NCBI GenBank assembly: GCA_022360595.1
Contig: JAKSCN010000649.1
Span: 1-5,473 of the forward strand
DNA length: 5,473 nucleotides
Reading direction: 5' to 3'
Source: Chromatiales bacterium
GTDB lineage: Bacteria; Pseudomonadota; Gammaproteobacteria; Chromatiales; Chromatiaceae
A model generated the notes under the pieces. It saw nothing but the letters and a program-made list of their open reading frames with translations, was not told where the DNA came from and ran no database searches. Of this stretch, positions 1 to 3,123 are shown one piece after another. Position numbers and translations under genes: made by a program. Numbering within the stretch: position 1 is the first letter of the stretch; every line of letters starts with the position of its first letter.

Positions 1-346
1 AGTGGTTCATATCCATCAACTGAGTGCTGATACCGTAGAAGAGACTTTTCACCTCGGTCGCCATCAACAGCGACCAGAGGTCAAAAGGACCAATACGCAC
101 CATCACATCGGTAACGTTGGTGATCTCACGTTGGGTGGCCGCACCATAAAGTGCAGAGTTACCCAGGTGTAAGGCGCGCGCCGTCAGACCAGAGTCGGTT
201 TCCAGCAACTGTGCAATATCATCAATGGTAGTGCTCGGTTGATCCAGCCTTTCGTAGATACGAATCAGAACCCCCGGTAGGGATGGCAGTGTTGCACTCC
301 TTAGCAGCGACTGTTTAAGCTCTTCACTCTGTCTGTTTAAGGTCAT
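1..346 (-). CDS. HDOD-domain protein, N-terminal part (continues past the left edge)
   Basis: Partial gene: 115 codons from ATG (346-344) are visible and the frame is open at the window edge. The product reads as the start of an HDOD domain, a catalytically inactive relative of HD phosphohydrolases found in bacterial signalling and regulatory proteins. Visible signs are LPSLPGVLIRIYERL (residues 20-34), a helix ending LLETDSGLTARALHLGNSAL (48-67, the family's hallmark 'D-x-x-L-x-x-x-x-L-x-x-x-N-S' stretch), and ITNVTDVMVRIGPFDLWSLL (75-94). No signal peptide or membrane segment is seen. The frame stays open upstream to a TAA at 403-401, but it holds no ATG, GTG or TTG start there, so 346 is the best start even though its ribosome binding site is weak. 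HDOD proteins often carry a second module (for example EAL or GGDEF) or stand alone; that part lies outside the window. The gene diverges from the antiporter operon and no functional link is evident. Confidence 0.85.
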   Translation of the reverse strand, partial: MTLNRQSEELKQSLLRSATLPSLPGVLIRIYERLDQPSTTIDDIAQLLETDSGLTARALHLGNSALYGAATQREITNVTDVMVRIGPFDLWSLLMATEVKSLFYGISTQLMDMNH

Positions 347-563
347 AAAAAATCCGGCAATACTGCTGACATTGAGCGTATCGACCAGATAGGGAAACTC
401 TTAAGGCGACCGAAGTCGATCTCAATTCAACCGCTTAACTCACCTGTTTCAAGCTGTAAAAACCAAGTTCAATACTGCATTAATAACAGTGCCACCATAC
501 TGTATTCAGTTCAGTTATTGAGCCTTCAACAGCACTACCGCAGCCAATCATGATTTAGCTCAT

Positions 564-591
564 TTGTAATATTAGCAATGTATTATATTTT
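564..591 (+). promoter_or_regulatory. Possible sigma70-type promoter for the antiporter operon
   Basis: The most AT-rich part of the intergenic region offers TTGTAA (564-569) as a -35 element and TATTTT (586-591) as a -10 element with a 16-bp spacer. TATTAT and TATATT overlap just upstream as alternative -10 hexamers with poorer spacing. If used, it gives a leader of roughly 135-140 nt before mnhE, carrying the palindrome at 679-692. Matches to consensus are partial, so this is a candidate only. Confidence 0.3.
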
Positions 592-678
592 AATGAGGCG
601 GATGTGAAATAGATCTCATCATCCGGGGTAAAGCTTGGTGAGTTAGTGCCGATAAGTTAGGTCAGAGTCCTCGCACTG

Positions 679-692
679 ATGACATATGTCAT
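679..692. promoter_or_regulatory. Perfect 14-bp palindrome, candidate operator
   Basis: ATGACATATGTCAT is exactly self-complementary over 14 bases. It lies 44 bp upstream of the mnhE start codon and downstream of the promoter-like AT patch, a typical place for binding by a dimeric repressor. The symmetry has no loop, so a DNA-binding site is more likely than an RNA hairpin. The cognate regulator cannot be identified from the window. A looser relative with the same ATGA-N6-TCAT outline occurs at 550-563. Confidence 0.4.
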
Positions 693-722
693 GGCTGTGT
701 TTGACTAATCGGTGACAAGAAT

Positions 723-727
723 AAGGA
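723..727 (+). promoter_or_regulatory. Ribosome binding site of mnhE
   Basis: AAGGA lies nine bases before the ATG at 737. It is the only good Shine-Dalgarno match in this stretch and supports that start for the first gene of the operon. Confidence 0.7.
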
Positions 728-736
728 TGTAATTAA

Positions 737-1234
737 ATGGAAAAGGCGCGTAGTTCTGCTGTGCTTTTCGCGACTCTACTACTGTTGTGGATATTTCTAA
801 ACGGGTCATTAGCCGTTGATGTTCTCATCGTTGGCACCGTTGTCTCGGTGCTCATCGTACTTCTGTTCAAGAGCAGCTTGGCGGCATTTTCAGAGCTTAA
901 AACCACGCCCCAAGCCTTGCGTGCCGCATTACAGTACTGCGTCTACTTCATCAAGGAGTTGATAAAAGCCAATATCAGGTTGGCGCGTATTGTTCTCTCC
1001 CCTTCGCTGCCGGTTAAACCAGGTATCGTAAAGGTTCGGACACGCCTTAAGAGCAAGATGGGACGCCTGCTGTTGGCCAACTCCATCACACTCACTCCCG
1101 GCACTCTTACTGTGGAACTTAAAGACGAATGGCTCTATGTGCATTGGGTCAGCGTCGAATCAAGCGATGTAGAGGCTGCAACGACCAGCATTGTTTCTGG
1201 ATTCGAGCAGTATCTCGAGGTTATGTATGGTTAA
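737..1234 (+). CDS. mnhE: Na+/H+ antiporter subunit E (MnhE/MrpE)
   Basis: 165 residues, the usual size for MrpE (about 160). It is a small inner-membrane subunit of the Mrp-type monovalent cation/proton antiporter, needed for assembly or full activity of the complex but not carrying the ion path itself (family knowledge). Two hydrophobic segments occupy about residues 8-44, followed by an amphipathic region and a soluble C-terminal domain. The family signature is very clear: SPSLPVKPGIVKVRT (88-102) and LANSITLTPGTLTV (113-126), followed by LYVHW (133-137). The start at 737 has AAGGA at 723-727. This is the first gene of the operon and overlaps mnhF by 8 nt. In most bacterial mrp operons mrpE is fifth, so its lead position is unusual and matches archaeal Mbh-type clusters, where MbhA is the MrpE homologue. 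Confidence 0.95.
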   Translation: MEKARSSAVLFATLLLLWIFLNGSLAVDVLIVGTVVSVLIVLLFKSSLAAFSELKTTPQALRAALQYCVYFIKELIKANIRLARIVLSPSLPVKPGIVKVRTRLKSKMGRLLLANSITLTPGTLTVELKDEWLYVHWVSVESSDVEAATTSIVSGFEQYLEVMYG

Positions 1235-1487
1235 TATCTTTATCTATATCGCGGCGGCACTCGCTGGTGTCGCACTGTTACTGGCGCTATACCGATTTAT
1301 CCAAGGGCCATCGGACGCCGACCGGGTTGCCGCCTTCGATGTGCTGACCATTATCTCCATCACCGGTATTGTATTGGTCGCCTTTATAGAAGATCGCGGC
1401 ATCTATCTCGATGTAGCACTCATCTACGCCCTGCTCTCTTTTCTTGGGGTGATCGCTGTCGCCCGTTACATCGAGCGGGGGTTCTGA
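1227..1487 (+). CDS. mnhF: Na+/H+ antiporter subunit F (MnhF/MrpF)
   Basis: 86 residues, the normal MrpF length, with three transmembrane helices (about 4-22, 36-53, 60-81). It is a small membrane subunit of the Mrp complex, equivalent to MbhB. Family motifs are RFIQGPSDADRVAAFDVL (23-40), containing the conserved GP-x-x-x-DR stretch and an aspartate at 38, and YLDVALIYALLSFLGVIAVA (60-79). I chose ATG 1227 rather than the in-frame ATG at 1191: it sits six bases after GAGG (1217-1220), gives MVNIFIYIAAAL directly entering helix 1, and leaves only an 8-nt overlap with mnhE instead of 44. The stop codon shares one base with the next start (TGATG), which implies translational coupling to mnhG. 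Confidence 0.93.
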   Translation: MVNIFIYIAAALAGVALLLALYRFIQGPSDADRVAAFDVLTIISITGIVLVAFIEDRGIYLDVALIYALLSFLGVIAVARYIERGF

Positions 1488-1825
1488 TGGGTACACTACT
1501 TGATTTTATCGGGGGCTTGCTGCTGGTGACCGGGTCGACATTTCTGCTGTTCGGCGGGCTGGGTCTGGTGCGTATGCCCGACCTCTTCAACCGCATCCAG
1601 GCCGGCGCAAAAACCACTACACTTGGCACCTTGCTGATTCTGCTTGGCATGTTCTTCCTGCAACCACAGTGGGGACTAAAGCTGTTGTTGATCGGGCTTT
1701 TCATTCTCTTTACCAATCCTATCTCCGCGCAGGTGCTTGCGCGTGCGGCACATCGGGTCGGCACAGAGAAGTGCGCCAAAACTACCGTCGACAGACTTGA
1801 AGAGGATCTGGGAGAGAAGTCATGA
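1487..1825 (+). CDS. mnhG: Na+/H+ antiporter subunit G (MnhG/MrpG)
   Basis: 112 residues with three transmembrane helices (about 5-27, 45-60, 64-80), as expected for MrpG (PhaG/MbhC equivalent). Diagnostic motifs are GLGLVRMPDLFNRIQAGAKT (24-43), matching the family's 'GLvRlPDxyxRlxAxxKxxTLG', and TNPISAQVLARAAHR (76-90), matching 'TxPvsAhxxaRAAyR'. A polar tail of about 20 residues follows, rich in K, E and D. The start overlaps the mnhF stop by one base and has the GAGCGGGGG run (1473-1481) upstream. The stop overlaps the next ATG as ATGA (1822-1825). It acts with E and F as one of the small peripheral membrane subunits of the antiporter. Confidence 0.94.
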   Translation: MGTLLDFIGGLLLVTGSTFLLFGGLGLVRMPDLFNRIQAGAKTTTLGTLLILLGMFFLQPQWGLKLLLIGLFILFTNPISAQVLARAAHRVGTEKCAKTTVDRLEEDLGEKS

Positions 1826-2076
1826 GTACCTTAATGATCGCCATGACTCTACTTTTCTCCGCTACCGTATTGGGTGCGGCGTTGATGGCAATACACACCA
1901 AAAGCACGCCTATCGCCATTATTGCCGCGGGACTCGTGAGTCTTATCGCTTCCATTCTCTTTTTGATTCTTGCCGCCCCGGATGTGGCAATGACTGAAGC
2001 GGCCATCGGCAGTGGCCTCACCACCTTTCTCTTTTTCTTCGTCTTAAATCGGGTACGAGGAGGTGAGCATGATTAA
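1822..2076 (+). CDS. MbhD/DUF4040-type subunit (equivalent to part of the MrpA C-terminus)
   Basis: 84 residues with three predicted helices (about 3-23, 29-50, 58-77). The signature AAPDVAMTEAAIGSGLTT (51-68) is the hallmark of the MbhD (DUF4040) domain. In classical bacterial MrpA this domain lies near the C-terminus, after the NuoL-like part. In archaeal Mbh/Mbx complexes it is a separate subunit, as here. It is NuoJ-like in architecture and contributes to the ion pathway next to MrpB/C (family knowledge). The conserved acidic pair D54 and E59 is present. The start is ATG in an ATGA overlap with mnhG, preceded by GGGAGAGAAG. The final codons overlap the next gene by 8 nt and contain that gene's Shine-Dalgarno sequence. 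Confidence 0.88.
   Translation: MSTLMIAMTLLFSATVLGAALMAIHTKSTPIAIIAAGLVSLIASILFLILAAPDVAMTEAAIGSGLTTFLFFFVLNRVRGGEHD
2058..2066 (+). promoter_or_regulatory. Near-perfect ribosome binding site that decides the start of the MbhE-MnhB gene
   Basis: AGGAGGTGA is fully complementary to the 3' end of bacterial 16S rRNA and lies two bases before ATG 2069 (five from the AGGAGG core). The GTG at 2063 lies inside this element, so it is unlikely to be the start. Confidence 0.75.
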
Positions 2077-2767
2077 GCATGTCACCGCCATGTTGTTACT
2101 GGCAGTAATCGGCGGCATCTTCTTCACCTTGTATAGCGGCTATGCGCCGGATACCGAACTTAACACCACGGCCAGTTACTACGCTGAGAATACCGCCAAG
2201 GATCTAGGTGCAACGAATATTGTCACGGCAATCATCGTCACCTATCGTGGTCTTGATACGCTTGGAGAAGTGACGGTTCTGTTCCTCGCCGCGGCCGTCG
2301 TCGGACTGGTGTTGGCAAATAGTAAAGTGGCTGACGCCAATGCACATAACCGCGCCCCGGTCGGTGAGCTGTTGGCGACCGGCAGCCGTGCGCTGGTACC
2401 ACTTATATTGCTGCTGGGCGCCTATGTCTTTGTCAACGGACACCTAACGCCAGGGGGCGGCTTCCAGGGGGGCGCCATTGTCGCTTCAGCCATGCTGCTG
2501 TTACTGCTGGCTAATCCCGTTCGGCGTTTCAGTCACCGGCTGATTGCCGTCATCGAATCATTTTCCGGTCTCACCTATGTCTTGCTCGGCATCGCCGGAC
2601 TCTTTTGGGCCGGTGGTTTTCTGGACAACCGCATACTGCCGACAGGTGAGCTGGGAGCACTCTTCTCGGCTGGCGCCATTCCGCTGATCTACTCACTTAT
2701 CGGGCTCAAGGTGGGAGCGGAGTTTTCATCTATCTTGAGCAATTTGTCCGAGACGGAGGAGCTATGA
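2069..2767 (+). CDS. Fused MbhE-like domain and Na+/H+ antiporter subunit B (MnhB/MrpB)
   Basis: 232 residues from ATG 2069, two domains in one chain. Residues about 1-90 are MbhE-like, the last part of classical MrpA: one helix (5-23), a soluble stretch, then NIVTAIIVTYRGLDTLGEV (50-68) leading into a helix, with the conserved glutamate E67. Residues about 97-232 are an MnhB domain: GSRALVPLILLLGAYVFVNG (105-124), then HLTPGGGFQGGAIVAS (125-140), the clearest MrpB signature, and three more hydrophobic segments. In archaeal Mbh these are separate proteins (MbhE, MbhF). In some bacteria MrpA and MrpB are fused as MrpA', and this gene looks like the tail of such a fusion. It overlaps the MbhD gene by 8 nt and mnhC by 4 nt (ATGA). 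A GTG at 2063 would add two residues but falls within the Shine-Dalgarno sequence. As mnhB-type genes are named by their main domain, mnhB would be a fair working symbol. Confidence 0.9.
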   Translation: MIKHVTAMLLLAVIGGIFFTLYSGYAPDTELNTTASYYAENTAKDLGATNIVTAIIVTYRGLDTLGEVTVLFLAAAVVGLVLANSKVADANAHNRAPVGELLATGSRALVPLILLLGAYVFVNGHLTPGGGFQGGAIVASAMLLLLLANPVRRFSHRLIAVIESFSGLTYVLLGIAGLFWAGGFLDNRILPTGELGALFSAGAIPLIYSLIGLKVGAEFSSILSNLSETEEL

Positions 2768-3123
2768 TAGTGCAGATAGCACTCGCGACCGGCTTTGTGC
2801 TGATTCTTATAGGTTTCTACGGCGCACTGACCAACCGCAACCTATTTCGTATGATTATCGCGTTTACGGTTGCCAATACAGGTGTCCATCTTGTCCTGGT
2901 GGCTGTCGGCTATATGGACGGCCGTACAGCACCTATTCTGGATGCCGCGGTCCCCGTGGCTGAAGCCGCATCACGGATCATCGACCCGGTACCACAGGCA
3001 CTGGTGCTGACCGCCATTGTCATTGGCTTGGGCATTACCGCATTAATGCTCGCCTTCGCCTACAAGTTATACGAAAAGAGACAGACTCTGGATATCTCGA
3101 AGTTTACGGAGCTTAAATGGTGA
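2764..3123 (+). CDS. mnhC: Na+/H+ antiporter subunit C (MnhC/MrpC), NuoK-like
   Basis: 119 residues, the usual MrpC size (about 110-120), with three helices homologous to NuoK of respiratory complex I. Conserved blocks are GFYGALTNRNLFRMIIA (17-33), containing the 'G-x-Y-x-x-L-x-x-R-N-L-x-R' start of helix 2, and DPVPQALVLTAIVIGLGITA (74-93), the family's best signature. It connects MnhB with the MrpD-type antiporter domain in the assembled complex (family knowledge). The loop between helices 2 and 3 (about 50-73, with MDGRTAPILDAAVPV) is a little long but within the family. GGAGGAG (2755-2761) lies directly before the start, which overlaps the mnhB stop as ATGA. The stop overlaps the next gene by 7 nt. 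Confidence 0.95.
   Translation: MIVQIALATGFVLILIGFYGALTNRNLFRMIIAFTVANTGVHLVLVAVGYMDGRTAPILDAAVPVAEAASRIIDPVPQALVLTAIVIGLGITALMLAFAYKLYEKRQTLDISKFTELKW

Larger units (their letters stand above)
347..736. other. Divergent intergenic control region
   Basis: A 390-base gene-free stretch separates the minus-strand HDOD gene from the plus-strand antiporter operon, so it must hold the promoters of both. It contains an AT-rich patch (about 563-594), a perfect palindrome (679-692), several TGAC/GTCA half-sites (661-717), and three ATACTG motifs in the part nearest the HDOD gene (360, 472, 497). I found no convincing small protein gene, tRNA, riboswitch or intrinsic terminator. The only short frames are trivial, such as nine codons ending on the HDOD start (372-343, minus). 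Confidence 0.7.

Noticed and set aside
343..372. Nine-codon minus-strand frame ending in the HDOD start codon (ATGA overlap)
   Set aside because: It is too short and has no clear ribosome binding site. It could be a leader peptide but nothing supports that beyond the overlap.
407..418. CGAC-CGAA-GTCG mini hairpin
   Set aside because: A four-base-pair stem with no T-tract occurs often by chance and has no clear role at this position.
476..494. Minus-strand TGGCAC followed by TGCA, resembling a sigma54 promoter for the HDOD gene
   Set aside because: The GG and GC elements are three bases too far apart for sigma54 spacing, and the -12 half is a poor match.
601..620. GATG...CATC around AGATCT as a hairpin or terminator
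   Set aside because: Only four base pairs form outside the six-base core symmetry, and there is no T-run, so it is neither a stable hairpin nor an intrinsic terminator.
701..706. TTGACT as a -35 element directly before mnhE
   Set aside because: There is no acceptable -10 hexamer 16-18 bp downstream, and a start there would fall at or inside the beginning of the coding sequence.
1191..1226. Upstream in-frame ATG that would extend mnhF by 12 residues
   Set aside because: It lies deep within mnhE, has no ribosome binding site, and adds a polar stretch not expected for MrpF. ATG 1227 has GAGG at good spacing.
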